Positions 19,116-28,466 of a stretch of DNA of 64,000 nucleotides are shown piece by piece. The notes below the pieces were generated by a model. It was not told the origin of the DNA, did not search any database, and worked only from the letters and a program-made list of their open reading frames with translations. Source of the DNA: Acidovorax soli (lineage in GTDB: Bacteria; Pseudomonadota; Gammaproteobacteria; Burkholderiales; Burkholderiaceae_C); contig NZ_JACHLK010000002.1 in assembly GCF_014207955.1 (NCBI RefSeq), positions 434,001 to 498,000 on the forward strand, read 5' to 3'. Positions within the stretch are counted from its first letter, which is position 1; every line of letters starts with the position of its first letter. The position numbers were made by a program, and so were the translations under genes.

Positions 19116-20531
19116 ATGCCGATCCACACCGAATCCCGTATCCATCGCCCCCCGCTGGCGGCACAGGCCGCCTGGTTCGCATTGGCACTCCTGGTTGCCT
19201 GGGGGCTGATGCGCCTGGTGCCGGCCCTGCAGTCGCCCGACGAGAACTCGCACCTGCTGCGTGCCGACATGATCGCCCATGGCCAGTGGACACTGCGCAA
19301 GGACGAGCCGGACGAGGTCGGCAACCAGGGCGGCTACGTGGACCGCAACTTCCAGGCCTTCGTGCAGAGCATGCGCAAGATTGCCGGCCACGAGCGCGAC
19401 CCCAAGGCCTCGGCCCGGGAGCTGATGGAGCAGGCCGCCCAACAGCGCTGGGCGCACCAGGACATGTTCGTGAACGCGGCAGGCACCGGCTACTACGCGC
19501 CCTTCATCTACCTGCCCCATGCCCTGGGCCTGCGCATGGCGCGGGCACTCGACCTGTCGATGCGCGCCAGCTACGAGCTGACCCGGCTCGCGGTGGCGGC
19601 CACCGCGCTGGTGCTGATGGCCTGGGCCTGGCGGCTCTTCACGCCCAACCTGCTGGTACGGGCGCTGCTGCTCATGCCCATGGCCATGTTCCAGGTCATC
19701 TCGCCCACCATCGACGGACTGAGCATCGCCTCCGCTGTGCTGCTCGCGGCCCTGTTCTCGGCGCGCTGTGGGGCCCCCCGGGGTGAGCCGAATCGGCTGC
19801 AGGAGTGCGCGCTGTACGCCTGCACCTTCCTGCTGGTCACCTCGCGCACCAACCTTGCCCCCTTGCTGCTGTTGCCCTTGTGGCTGCTGGTGCGCAGGTT
19901 CTCGGCCAGCCACCTGCTGGCCTGGGTCGCACTGTGCGTGGCCTGCGCGGGCTGGACGCTCTACGGGCTCGCCAGCACGGCCGACAGCCGCCTGGTGCGC
20001 AACCATGGGACCCTGGAAATCCTGGCGATCTACCTGCAGGATCCGCTCGGGTTCGCCCGCCTGGTCCGCGATACGCTCATGGACAGCCAAACCGGGTATT
20101 TCTACGCCTACTCCTTCGTCGGCATGATGGGCTGGCTCGATGCTGCCGTCACCAAAGAAGAGATGAAGACCATCTGGTGCTGTCTGGCACTGGCGCTGGC
20201 CGTGACCCTCGGGTCCACGCGCTACCTCTGGCGGGATGCCGCCGCCCGCGCACTGTTGCTCTTCGTGGGGCTGGCCAGCTCGGCCCTGGTCTTCCTGGCG
20301 CTGGCCATCAGCTGGAACGACCATCCCGTCGCCATCATCAGCGGCGTGCAGGGCCGCTACTTCATCGTGCCCGCGCTGCTGGCCGCCACCGCGCTGGGGC
20401 CCATGGGCCGGGCGGCCTCGCCCGCCGGCCGGGTCGTGGCCCACGGGCTCACGGCGGTGTTTGCGCTGGGCTCGCTCTATATCATGGCCACCACCCTTTC
20501 CGAGCGCTATGGGCTACTGCGCCTCCTTTAA
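19116..20531 (+). CDS. DUF2142 family multi-pass membrane protein
   Basis: 471 aa with roughly ten predicted membrane helices. Near the N-terminus is LQSPDENSHLLRADMIAHGQ, the acidic loop typical of DUF2142 and related GT-C-fold proteins, in which the Asp-Glu pair could serve in sugar transfer. DUF2142 proteins occur in polysaccharide clusters and are suspected glycosyltransferases using polyprenyl-phosphate sugars. The neighbouring GT2 and SMR-like genes fit that role. ATG 19116 is chosen because the first helix begins about 15 residues later. Exact activity cannot be assigned. Confidence 0.75.
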   Translation: MPIHTESRIHRPPLAAQAAWFALALLVAWGLMRLVPALQSPDENSHLLRADMIAHGQWTLRKDEPDEVGNQGGYVDRNFQAFVQSMRKIAGHERDPKASARELMEQAAQQRWAHQDMFVNAAGTGYYAPFIYLPHALGLRMARALDLSMRASYELTRLAVAATALVLMAWAWRLFTPNLLVRALLLMPMAMFQVISPTIDGLSIASAVLLAALFSARCGAPRGEPNRLQECALYACTFLLVTSRTNLAPLLLLPLWLLVRRFSASHLLAWVALCVACAGWTLYGLASTADSRLVRNHGTLEILAIYLQDPLGFARLVRDTLMDSQTGYFYAYSFVGMMGWLDAAVTKEEMKTIWCCLALALAVTLGSTRYLWRDAAARALLLFVGLASSALVFLALAISWNDHPVAIISGVQGRYFIVPALLAATALGPMGRAASPAGRVVAHGLTAVFALGSLYIMATTLSERYGLLRLL

Positions 20532-20576
20532 CATCGCCCGGGCCCAGCCCCTCCCCTCCAACCGGAATCACGATCC

Positions 20577-20924
20577 ATGTACGTCTATCTCCTGACCATT
20601 CTTTGCGTGGTGGGCATTGCCATCGGCCAGATCCTGTTCAAGGTCAGCGCCAACTCCATGAACAAGACCGGCAGTTTCTTTGCCATCGAAACCCTGGCCG
20701 TGTTCTTTGCCACCATGGTGCTCTATGGCATCACCTCGATCGGCTGGGTGCTGATCCTGCGCAAGGCCGAACTGGGCAAGGTCTACCCCTTCATGGCCCT
20801 GGCCTTCATCCTGGTTCCGCTGGCCAGCCGCTTCTTCTTCGGTGAGCGCTTCGCACCCGGCTACTTCGTGGGCACGGCACTCATCATGTCCGGCATCGTG
20901 GTGACGGTGGCCGCCTCCCGATGA
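20577..20924 (+). CDS. Small four-helix SMR/EamA-type membrane protein (possible lipid-linked sugar flippase)
   Basis: 115 aa with four hydrophobic helices (about 3-22, 35-58, 66-86, 90-112), the size and topology of the SMR superfamily. Typical features are the conserved helix GIAIGQILFKVSA and the segment KAELGKVYPFMALAFILVPLASRFFFGE. Members such as ArnE/ArnF translocate lipid-linked sugars. Set between a polyprenyl-phosphate glycosyltransferase and GT-C-like proteins, that role is more likely here than drug efflux. Its stop overlaps the next gene's start (ATGA). Confidence 0.75.
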   Translation: MYVYLLTILCVVGIAIGQILFKVSANSMNKTGSFFAIETLAVFFATMVLYGITSIGWVLILRKAELGKVYPFMALAFILVPLASRFFFGERFAPGYFVGTALIMSGIVVTVAASR

Positions 20925-23482
20925 GCAAGGCGCTGCGCGGTCTTTCACGGGCTGGCTGGGCGGCACTGGCCTGGGTCTGGCTGTGCGCCCTGCTGCTTTG
21001 CCTGCCAGCGAGCGCCCGGGCCCAGCAACTGCTGGCACCCGGCGTGTACGGCTTTGTCGATACCGTGGAGTACGACAGCACCAGGAGCATGGTGCGCATC
21101 ACCGGCTGGTGCTACGACTCGCAGAACCAGCAGTTGCCCAAGGACTTCCTCGTGCGCATCGGCGACAGCGAGAAGCGCGTGGCCGTCCCGACGCGGTCCA
21201 AGCGTGACACAGTGGCGGTCCATTTCAAAGAGGGCCACACCATTCCCCTGGGGTTCGCCCTGGAGCTGCGCTACCCGCGCTACCTGGAAGGCGGTCCACA
21301 ACCTGTCACCGTGATCGCACGCTTCGACGATGGCGCGCGCTTCAACGTCAACCCGTCCTCGCCGGCGGCAGGCCAGCTCACCGGTCCCGAGACGCCGGGC
21401 CGGCACTGGCTGATCGCGGCCGTGGTGGCCGTGGCCATCGTGGTGCTGCTGCTGCCGGGCGCCACGCGCCTGCAGCGGCGCATGGGCGCCTGGATCGGCA
21501 GCCACCGGCCTGCGGTGGCGGGCAGCATTGGCGTGCTGTTCCTCGTGCTGGTCGGCGCGGGCGCCACCGGATCGTCCTTGGAGCTGTTGCTGGGCCGCAG
21601 CGACCAGGGTGCGCCCCATACATTCCTGTCGGCCGACAGCGCCGTCACCCATCTGGCGGGCCAGCCGCGCGGGGTGCGCTCCGACGAGTGGATGGTGGTG
21701 GCCGCCAGTGCCCTGGCCCAGGCCAACCACCAGCCGCCGTTCCCGGTCGTCAACCGCAACCTGGGCCTGGACGGCGAGAACATGATGGTGATCGGCATGA
21801 CGGGCGTGCCCGTGCTGCACATCTCAGCCCTCGCGCGCCCCGCCACCTGGGGCTTTTTCGCGCTGCCGCTGGACAAGGCGCTCGCCTGGTACTGGTTCTT
21901 CCCGCTTTTTGCCTGCCTGCTGGCGCTGTGGTGGTTTCTGGAGGTGCTGGCACCAGGGCGCTCGGGGCGCAACCTGGCCCTGTCCCTGCTGTTCTGCCTG
22001 GCACCGTATGCGGCCAGCTGGTCCCACTGGCCGCTGTACGCGGTGTTCTTCCCCTCGGGGGCCATGGCGGCCACCCTGCTCATGCTGCAGCAGCGCCCGG
22101 GCATCCGCATGGGTTGGCTGGCCCTGGCGCTGGGCTGGTTCCTTGCCGGGTTTGCGCTGGTGCTGTACCCGCCCTGGCAGATCACGGTGGCCACGCTGTA
22201 TGCCATGGTCCTCGTGGCCTGGCTGATCGGCAACCGCCGCCAGGTCCGTTGGAGCTGGCAGACCCCACTGGCCTTTGCCCTGGCCACGGCGCTGCTGGCG
22301 GCCCTGCTGTACTTCTGGTGGCACGATGCGCGCGACGCCATTGCCGCCATGCGGGGCACGGTCTACCCCGGCCAGCGCGCTGCGCTCCAGGGGGGCGACC
22401 TGTCGATCCTGGTGCTGCTGCGCGGCTTCGGCAACGCCGACACCCTGTCCAACCTGCAGGGCGGCGTGTTCAACGAAAGCGAGTTCGGCTCCTATTTCCT
22501 GCTGCTGTTGCCCATCTGGTTCCTGTGCCTGCGGCAGATCCGCGCCCAGGGAGCCCAGCCCTGGGTGCTGGCGGCCTGTGCGGCCTTTTCGGTGTTCGGT
22601 GTGGTGTTCGTGGTCTGGGGCGTACCGCTGGTGCTGTCCAAGGCCATGTTCTGGCACTACGTATCGTCTTCGCGCATCGACCTGTCGCTGGCGCTGGCCA
22701 GCCTGCTGGTCGTGGCATTGCTCGGCCCGGCGCGCGCGGCAGCACCTGCCGCGGTCCTGCCGGCGGCGCCGCGCACCGCGACCGTGGTACTGGGGTTGTT
22801 CAGCGCCGCACTGGCGGCCCTCGTGCTGGCGGGCATTCCGGAGGATTTCCACCCCGGCATGACGGCCCTGTTCCTCTGGAGCATGGCCGCGGTTGCGGGC
22901 CTTTCGGCCTACTGGCTGGTGCACGGCCAGGTTGGGCACTCGATTGCGCTGACCATCGTGGTCTACGCCCTGGCGGTATTCGACTTCAACCCCATGGGCC
23001 TGGCCCCGGCGCGCGTGGCCCTGGCCGAGCCCGTGCGTGGCTTTGTGGCCGGCCCTGCCGGAGCAGACGGGATAGCGAAGATGCGCCGCGTGCTGGTGGT
23101 ACTGCCCAGCACCTCGCATGCCATGACCCTGGCCGCGGCCGGCGTGCCGGTGGTGGACGGGGTCTTCTACTACCCCCAGCCCAGCGTGTGGCGCAGCATG
23201 CAACTGCCCGCGAGCGAGCAGGACACGGTGAACCGCTACCAGCACCTGACCTTTGTGCAGGAGATCATGGCGGCCCCCGCCACCTACCGGGTGGTGAACC
23301 CCACGCCCGATTCGGTGCGCGTGCTGCTGGACCCGCGGCGCTTCGACTTCGCCACCACTGGTGCGCAGGTGGTCACGGCGAATGCGGGCGTCTTCGAGTT
23401 CCGTGAGAACCCGCACCTTCGCCTTCTGGGCGAGCACGAGGGCTGGGCCTGGTACGAGGTCGCAGCCGCTGCAGCGAGGTAG
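20921..23482 (+). CDS. Large multi-pass membrane protein of glycan cluster (GT-C-like)
   Basis: 853 aa. A signal-like N-terminal helix is followed by an extracytoplasmic ~110-residue domain rich in beta structure (GVYGFVDTVEYDSTRSMVRI, then GWCYDSQNQQLPKDFLVRIGD). About twelve membrane helices come next, then a soluble tail. The loop after the first helices contains QPRGVRSDEWMVVAA, an acidic-motif arrangement like GT-C transferases. I do not recognise a named family with certainty. Start/stop overlap with the SMR-like gene and proximity to the GT2 suggest a role in transferring or tailoring a surface sugar. Hydrophobicity and context support this; no catalytic assignment is possible. Confidence 0.65.
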   Translation: MSKALRGLSRAGWAALAWVWLCALLLCLPASARAQQLLAPGVYGFVDTVEYDSTRSMVRITGWCYDSQNQQLPKDFLVRIGDSEKRVAVPTRSKRDTVAVHFKEGHTIPLGFALELRYPRYLEGGPQPVTVIARFDDGARFNVNPSSPAAGQLTGPETPGRHWLIAAVVAVAIVVLLLPGATRLQRRMGAWIGSHRPAVAGSIGVLFLVLVGAGATGSSLELLLGRSDQGAPHTFLSADSAVTHLAGQPRGVRSDEWMVVAASALAQANHQPPFPVVNRNLGLDGENMMVIGMTGVPVLHISALARPATWGFFALPLDKALAWYWFFPLFACLLALWWFLEVLAPGRSGRNLALSLLFCLAPYAASWSHWPLYAVFFPSGAMAATLLMLQQRPGIRMGWLALALGWFLAGFALVLYPPWQITVATLYAMVLVAWLIGNRRQVRWSWQTPLAFALATALLAALLYFWWHDARDAIAAMRGTVYPGQRAALQGGDLSILVLLRGFGNADTLSNLQGGVFNESEFGSYFLLLLPIWFLCLRQIRAQGAQPWVLAACAAFSVFGVVFVVWGVPLVLSKAMFWHYVSSSRIDLSLALASLLVVALLGPARAAAPAAVLPAAPRTATVVLGLFSAALAALVLAGIPEDFHPGMTALFLWSMAAVAGLSAYWLVHGQVGHSIALTIVVYALAVFDFNPMGLAPARVALAEPVRGFVAGPAGADGIAKMRRVLVVLPSTSHAMTLAAAGVPVVDGVFYYPQPSVWRSMQLPASEQDTVNRYQHLTFVQEIMAAPATYRVVNPTPDSVRVLLDPRRFDFATTGAQVVTANAGVFEFRENPHLRLLGEHEGWAWYEVAAAAAR

Positions 23483-23672
23483 CTTCCGTCGCAGCGGTTT
23501 TCCCGCGGTCGCCCATATCGGCGACAATCCCAGGTTGCCCGCTTTGCGGGCCCTGGAAGGACCGGGCCCGGCAGCCCGATCGCCTTCCCCAAGGATCTCC
23601 TCCGATCCTCCACCCGATTTGTACCTGGGACCTGCTGCATGCTGTGGCAGCGGCCCCGTGATTGAACACTGC

Positions 23673-25715
23673 ATGATCAACCTGAAGAACATCGTCCTGC
23701 GGCGCGGCACCAAGGTGCTGCTGGACAGCGTTTCCGTGACCCTGAACCCGGGCGAGAAGGTCGGCCTGGTCGGCCGCAACGGCGCGGGCAAATCCACCCT
23801 GTTCGCGCTGCTCAATGGCAGCCTGCACGAGGACGGGGGCGATTTTTCCATTCCGCGCCAGTGGCGCATGGCGCAGGTCGCGCAGAACATGCCCGAGACC
23901 GAGGAGACGGCCACCGACTTCGTGCTGGCCGGCGACACCCGCCTGGCCGAATTGCGCGCGGAACTGGTGCGGCTGGAGCAGAGCGACACCGCACACGACG
24001 ATGCCGAGCACGGCATGGCCATTGCCCAGGTCTACACCGATCTGGCCGACGCCGGCGACCACGATGCGGTGCCGCGCGCCCAGGCACTGATCCTGGGCCT
24101 GGGCTTCCAGACGCACGAGCTCGAGCGCCCGGTGAACAGCTTCTCGGGCGGCTGGCGCATGCGCCTGCAACTGGCGCGCGCACTGATGTGCCCGTCGGAC
24201 CTCTTGCTGCTCGACGAACCCACCAACCACCTGGACCTGGACGCCCTGGTCTGGCTCGAAGCCTGGCTCAAGAAGTACGCCGGCACCATGATCGTGATCT
24301 CCCATGACCGCGAATTCCTGGATGCCGTCACCAACGTCACGCTGCAGATCGACAGCGCGCGGTTGACCCGCTACGGCGGAAACTACAGCAAGTTCGAGGA
24401 GCTGCGCGCCCAGCAGATGGAATTGCAGCAGGCGGCGTTTGCCAAGCAGCAGGACAAGATCGCCCACCTGCAGAAGTTCATCGACCGCTTCAAGGCCAAG
24501 GCCAGCAAGGCCAAGCAGGCGCAAAGCCGGGTCAAGGCCCTGGAGCGCATGGAAAAGGTCGCGCCCCTTCTGGCCGAGGCCGAGTTCACCTTCGAGTTCA
24601 AGGAGCCGGTCAACCTGCCCAACCCGATGCTGGCGATCAGCGATGCGGCCTTTGGCTACACCACCGACGACGAGGTCAAGACCATCCTCACCGGCGTGAG
24701 CAAATCGGTGCTGGCGGGCCAGCGTATCGGCATCCTGGGCGCCAACGGCCAGGGCAAGTCGACCCTGGTCAAGACCATCGCGCGCGAGATGGCGCCCCTG
24801 GCGGGTACCGTGACCGAAGGCAAGGGCCTGTCCATCGGCTACTTCGCCCAGCAGGAGCTGGACGTGCTGCGCCCTGGCGAGAACCCGCTGGAGCACATGA
24901 TCCGGCTGGCGCGCGAGATGGGCGCCAACGCCCGCGAATCCACGCGCGAGCAGGACCTGCGCAGTTTCCTGGGCAGTTTCAATTTCAGCGGCGACATGGT
25001 CAAGCAGGCCGTGGGCACCATGAGCGGCGGCGAAAAGGCCCGCCTGGTGCTGGCCATGATGGTCTGGCAGCGCCCCAACCTGCTGCTGCTGGACGAGCCG
25101 ACCAACCACCTGGACCTGGCCACGCGCGAGGCGCTGTCCATGGCGCTCAACGAGTTCGAGGGCACGGTGATGCTGGTCAGCCATGACCGGGCCCTGCTGC
25201 GCGCCGTCTGCGACGAGTTCTGGCTGGTGGGCCGCGGCGTGGTCGGCCCGTTCGATGGCGATCTGGACGACTACCAGCGCTACCTGCTCGACGAGGCCAA
25301 GCGCCTGCGCGAGTTCTCGCGCCAGGCCGAGGCGGCCGCTGCGAAGGCGGCGACAGCCCCTGCGCCGGCGCCCGCCCCCGCGCCGGTGGCGCCTGCAGCC
25401 AGCGCGCCCAAGGCGGCAGCGCCAGCCGCCGGTGGGCGTGACCAGCGCAAGCTCGACGCCCAGAGCCGCCAGCAACTGGCGGAAAAGACCCGCCCGCTGA
25501 AAAAGGAGCTCGAACAGATCGACAAGCGGCTGGCCGCGCTGTCGACCGAGCGCGCGGAACTGGAGCGCCGGCTCACCGAAGCCCTGCCCCCGGCCGAGAT
25601 CGCCGAGTGCGGGCGCCGGCTGAAAACCGGCAACGACGAGACAGCGCAACTTGAAGAGCGCTGGCTGGAAATTTCGTCGGCGCTCGAAGAAATTTCGGCT
25701 GCCGCGGGCAGCTGA
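23673..25715 (+). CDS. ABC-F family ATPase (YheS/Uup-like)
   Basis: 680 aa with two ABC domains and no membrane segment. Domain 1 has Walker A GRNGAGKST, signature SFSGGWRMRLQLARAL and Walker B LLLLDEPTNHLDLD. Domain 2 has GANGQGKST, TMSGGEKARLVLAMM and LLLLDEPTNHLDLA. The P-site interaction linker between them is Lys/Gln-rich (about 235-290). After domain 2 comes an Ala/Pro-rich stretch (about 550-590) and a C-terminal charged coiled coil. ABC-F proteins bind the ribosomal E site and relieve stalled translation; this architecture resembles YheS/Uup housekeeping types rather than antibiotic-resistance types. ATG 23673 precedes the conserved MINLKNIVLRRG. Confidence 0.9.
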   Translation: MINLKNIVLRRGTKVLLDSVSVTLNPGEKVGLVGRNGAGKSTLFALLNGSLHEDGGDFSIPRQWRMAQVAQNMPETEETATDFVLAGDTRLAELRAELVRLEQSDTAHDDAEHGMAIAQVYTDLADAGDHDAVPRAQALILGLGFQTHELERPVNSFSGGWRMRLQLARALMCPSDLLLLDEPTNHLDLDALVWLEAWLKKYAGTMIVISHDREFLDAVTNVTLQIDSARLTRYGGNYSKFEELRAQQMELQQAAFAKQQDKIAHLQKFIDRFKAKASKAKQAQSRVKALERMEKVAPLLAEAEFTFEFKEPVNLPNPMLAISDAAFGYTTDDEVKTILTGVSKSVLAGQRIGILGANGQGKSTLVKTIAREMAPLAGTVTEGKGLSIGYFAQQELDVLRPGENPLEHMIRLAREMGANARESTREQDLRSFLGSFNFSGDMVKQAVGTMSGGEKARLVLAMMVWQRPNLLLLDEPTNHLDLATREALSMALNEFEGTVMLVSHDRALLRAVCDEFWLVGRGVVGPFDGDLDDYQRYLLDEAKRLREFSRQAEAAAAKAATAPAPAPAPAPVAPAASAPKAAAPAAGGRDQRKLDAQSRQQLAEKTRPLKKELEQIDKRLAALSTERAELERRLTEALPPAEIAECGRRLKTGNDETAQLEERWLEISSALEEISAAAGS

Positions 25716-25762
25716 GTTGTAAAACCCTGTAATTCATTGCCCCTGTTTCCAGGACTTACATA

Positions 25763-25790
25763 TTGGCCAGCTTGCGTTGGTTGCTATATT
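25763..25790 (+). promoter_or_regulatory. Candidate sigma70-like promoter of the AT-rich leader
   Basis: TTGGCC (25763-25768) and TATATT (25785-25790) are separated by 16 bases within a conspicuously AT-rich stretch between GC-rich genes. It would drive a transcript covering the 24-codon ORF and its terminator. The -10 is good, the -35 only fair. Confidence 0.4.
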
Positions 25791-25906
25791 TATTGAAGCA
25801 ATTCGGGGCTGGAAATTTTTTGATTTTGGGTTGCATTTTTTTGCGAAACGCTGTCAACCGGACGGGAAGCGGGTGCGTTGTTGGTACATCACAGGAGTTT
25901 TCCAAC

Positions 25907-25981
25907 ATGAACACCACCGCAATCTTGTCCGCCTGGCCCGAAGACGAACGCGACCGCAAGCGCGCTCCGGCCCGCTTCTGA
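25907..25981 (+). CDS. 24-aa small ORF (leader peptide or small protein)
   Basis: ATG 25907 is preceded by AGGAG (25893-25897). The frame encodes 24 residues beginning MNTTAILSAWPEDERDRK and ending RAPARF, then a stop. The C-terminal half is strongly basic and Pro/Arg-containing. A rho-independent terminator follows about 70 bases later, so the unit looks like a self-contained short transcript of roughly 250-290 nt. It could encode a real microprotein, act as a translation-sensing leader, or be a regulatory RNA with an incidental ORF. Nothing in the next gene suggests an attenuation partner. It forms most of the content of the 25716-26364 gap; the remainder of that gap (26080-26364) shows no clear feature. 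Confidence 0.45.
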   Translation: MNTTAILSAWPEDERDRKRAPARF

Positions 25982-26052
25982 GGGTGTGGCAGCCCCGGGC
26001 TTCCACCCGGGCCGCCCCCTCTTCCTACTGTTCCCATTGCTCCTCCAGCAGG

Positions 26053-26079
26053 AAAGCCCCGCCGCAGTGGGGCTTTTTT
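26053..26079 (+). terminator. Rho-independent terminator after small ORF
   Basis: Perfect 8-bp stem AAAGCCCC / GGGGCTTT with an 8-nt loop, followed by further T residues (six in a row at 26074-26079). It closes the short transcript starting in the AT-rich leader. Confidence 0.8.
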
Positions 26080-26364
26080 GCGTCCGGCGCAGATTGCCGC
26101 CACCCGCGTCGAGGCCGCCTCTTCCCCCCTTTCTTGAGCCCACTGCTCTGCGCATCGCTTTGCCGCAGACCGGCTGAACGCCCCCGGTACGCCCCTTCCC
26201 AGCCCAGTGGACACATTGTCAAGCGCCCAGCAGCGCCAGTGGACAAGGCGGAGAACGCCCTCCAGGCCTGGTCACCGAACAATCCATGCATTGCACCTCC
26301 CGGTGCGCCCCTGGCGAGCCCTCCCCGGCACCCGGGACTTCAACCATGGAAAGGAAGACCACCA

Positions 26365-27033
26365 ATGCGGATGCACCACCACAGGACGGCCCACCCGGCG
26401 CGTGTCCGGCTCGCCCTGCGCCTTGCCTGCACCGGCCTGCTGCTGGCAGCCCTGGGGGCCCTGGGGGCCCTTGCGCCAACCACCGCGAGCGCCCAGGCGC
26501 GCTACACCTGCCGGGACGACAGTGGCAACACCTACACCTCGTTCCGGGCTTGTCCGCAAGGCATGAAGACCACATCGGTATCGGCCGGTCCCACGGCAAG
26601 CGAGTACCGCCAGGAACGATCGCCCAGTCGCACGCTGTCCACAGCGCCCGCCGCCGACCACCAGCAGTACATGAGCGAGCGCTGCCGCAGCCTGAAAGAC
26701 ACCCTGCGGACGGCCTACTCCCGCAACATCAAGGCGGACACGCAGGAGGGCATGCGCCGCGAATTCGAGCGCGACTGCCGCGAAGAGGAGAGCGAAGCCT
26801 CGTCCCGCTACTACAGGGAGCAACGCGAGGCGCGCCAGCAGCGGCGCGACGAAGACCGCCAGGCCCAGCAGGCACAACAGGCATCCCAGGCCGACGAGGC
26901 CCGCCACAGCCAGCAATGCGCCGAGTCGCGCCGCATCCTGACGCTCAAGAAGGCACGCACCGACCTCAGCGAGGGCGAGCGCAGCGATCTCAAACGCTTC
27001 GAGGATGCTTACATGGCGCGCTGCGCGCGCTGA
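26365..27033 (+). CDS. Secreted DUF4124-like / coiled-coil protein
   Basis: 222 aa. The basic N-terminus and hydrophobic segment (about 14-38, ending near ASAQA) form a signal peptide. A short Cys-containing module (YTCRDDSGNTYTSFRACPQG) resembles the N-terminus of DUF4124 periplasmic proteins. The rest is a highly charged Arg/Glu/Gln-rich region (about 95-200) likely to be helical or coiled coil. AAGGAAG lies just before the ATG at 26365. Function unknown; no catalytic motif is visible. It is preceded by the small-ORF/terminator unit, so it probably has its own promoter. Confidence 0.65.
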   Translation: MRMHHHRTAHPARVRLALRLACTGLLLAALGALGALAPTTASAQARYTCRDDSGNTYTSFRACPQGMKTTSVSAGPTASEYRQERSPSRTLSTAPAADHQQYMSERCRSLKDTLRTAYSRNIKADTQEGMRREFERDCREEESEASSRYYREQREARQQRRDEDRQAQQAQQASQADEARHSQQCAESRRILTLKKARTDLSEGERSDLKRFEDAYMARCAR

Positions 27034-27223
27034 GCCGCAGGCGCCGGCCATCCCCCGGATGCCGCCACTTGTCCCTCGCGCCGAAACGTTTTTTGACGCC
27101 GCTCACGATTGGTCGATAAAATCAGGGTTTTCCCTATGGTTGCGCTATCCATGCAGCCAGGGTCCCTGGCCACCACGGTATCCCGTGGCAGCGCCCTCCT
27201 TTTCGACCATCGCCAATTTCCTC

Positions 27224-28378
27224 ATGCAACGCCGTCAGTTCACCCAGTCCCTTCTTGCCACCGCCACCGGCCTCTCGCTCGCCCCTTGTGCATGGGCCGG
27301 CCCCCAGGACCCCATCGACGCCAAGGTGGTCACCATCGGTTGCTCGCTGGGCATGACCGGCCCCCTGGCCAGCCTGGGCAAGGAACTCAAGCAAGGCCTG
27401 GACGCCGGTATCGCCCAGGCGAATGCGCGCAGCGGCGGCACGCATGGCCGCGAACTGCGCCTGCTGGCGCTGGACGACGGCTACGAACCCGCGCGTTCGG
27501 AAGAGAACGTGCGCAAGCTGATCGCCGACGGCAATGTCGCGGCCCTGCTGTCGTGCATGGGCACGCCCAACAACCAGCGCATCATGCCGCTGGTCGATGA
27601 AGCGCAGATCCCCTACGTGGCCCCGCAGAGCGGCGCATCCTCGCTGCGCAAGCCCGAGTACCGCTCGGTCTTCCACGTGCGTGCAGGCTACTCCGACGAA
27701 GCCCAGCGTCTGGCCAAGAAGCTGGTGGCCATGGGCATCACCGACCTGGCCGTGGTCTACCAGGATACGGTCTTCGGCCGTGAATTCCTGGCCGATGTGA
27801 ACAACGCCCTGAAGGCCGTCAACCAGCCCGCGCCCAAGGCCTTCAAGCTCGACGCCAAGGGCGAGCAGGTGGCCCAGGTGGTGCAGCAGGCCATCGGTGC
27901 CAAGCCCATGACCGTGCTGCTGGGCACGGCCGGCGACGTCAGCGCCGCGCTGGTCAACGAGTTCCGCAAGGTCTCGGCCAGCACGCCGCTGGCCGCCACC
28001 AGCGTGGCGTTCAGCGGTGAGAACCTGCGCCAGCTGGGTGCCAAGGCCGGCGGCCTGGCCGTGTCGATGGTGATGCCCGATGCCACGCGCACCAGCGTAG
28101 CCCTGGTGCGCGAATACCAGCGCGCCATGCGCGCTGCGGGCCAGCAGGAGTTTTCGGCCCGCAGCTTCGAGGGCTACGTCAACGCCCGCGTGCTGATCGA
28201 CGGCCTGGACCGCGCCGGCAAGGACCTCAGCCGCGCCAAGCTGCGCAGCGCGCTGGCCGGCATGCGCAACAACGACATGGGTGGCTTCCTGGTGGACTTC
28301 GCAGGCGGTACGCCCTTTGTGGGATCGAAATTCATCGACCTGGGCATCATGGGCTCCAACGGCAAGTTCGTTGGTTGA
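27224..28378 (+). CDS. ABC transporter substrate-binding protein (LivK/Peripla_BP_6 type)
   Basis: 384 aa. Signal peptide MQRRQFTQSLLATATGLSLA with a twin-basic start and cleavage near CAWAG, then a type I periplasmic binding fold. Family features are VTIGCSLGMTGPLASLGKEL, the hinge VAALLSCMGTPNNQRIMPLV, YVAPQSGASSLRKP and AVVYQDTVFGREF. LivK-type proteins bind branched-chain amino acids, amides or aromatic acids. No permease or ATPase genes adjoin it, so it is an orphan binding protein or shares a transporter elsewhere. ATG 27224 fits the signal peptide. A bidirectional terminator follows. Confidence 0.87.
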   Translation: MQRRQFTQSLLATATGLSLAPCAWAGPQDPIDAKVVTIGCSLGMTGPLASLGKELKQGLDAGIAQANARSGGTHGRELRLLALDDGYEPARSEENVRKLIADGNVAALLSCMGTPNNQRIMPLVDEAQIPYVAPQSGASSLRKPEYRSVFHVRAGYSDEAQRLAKKLVAMGITDLAVVYQDTVFGREFLADVNNALKAVNQPAPKAFKLDAKGEQVAQVVQQAIGAKPMTVLLGTAGDVSAALVNEFRKVSASTPLAATSVAFSGENLRQLGAKAGGLAVSMVMPDATRTSVALVREYQRAMRAAGQQEFSARSFEGYVNARVLIDGLDRAGKDLSRAKLRSALAGMRNNDMGGFLVDFAGGTPFVGSKFIDLGIMGSNGKFVG

Positions 28379-28405
28379 CCCTCGAGCCAGCCGCTCGCAC
28401 CCATG

Positions 28406-28431
28406 AAAAAACCCGCCGAGGCGGGTTTTTT
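28406..28431. terminator. Bidirectional rho-independent terminator
   Basis: Stem ACCCGC/GCGGGT flanked by a run of A residues on one side and T residues on the other, between two convergent genes. It can terminate both the binding-protein gene (+) and phbB (-). Confidence 0.85.
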
Positions 28432-28466
28432 CGTTCCGGGCGACAACAGGGTCGCTGGCGGAGGGA

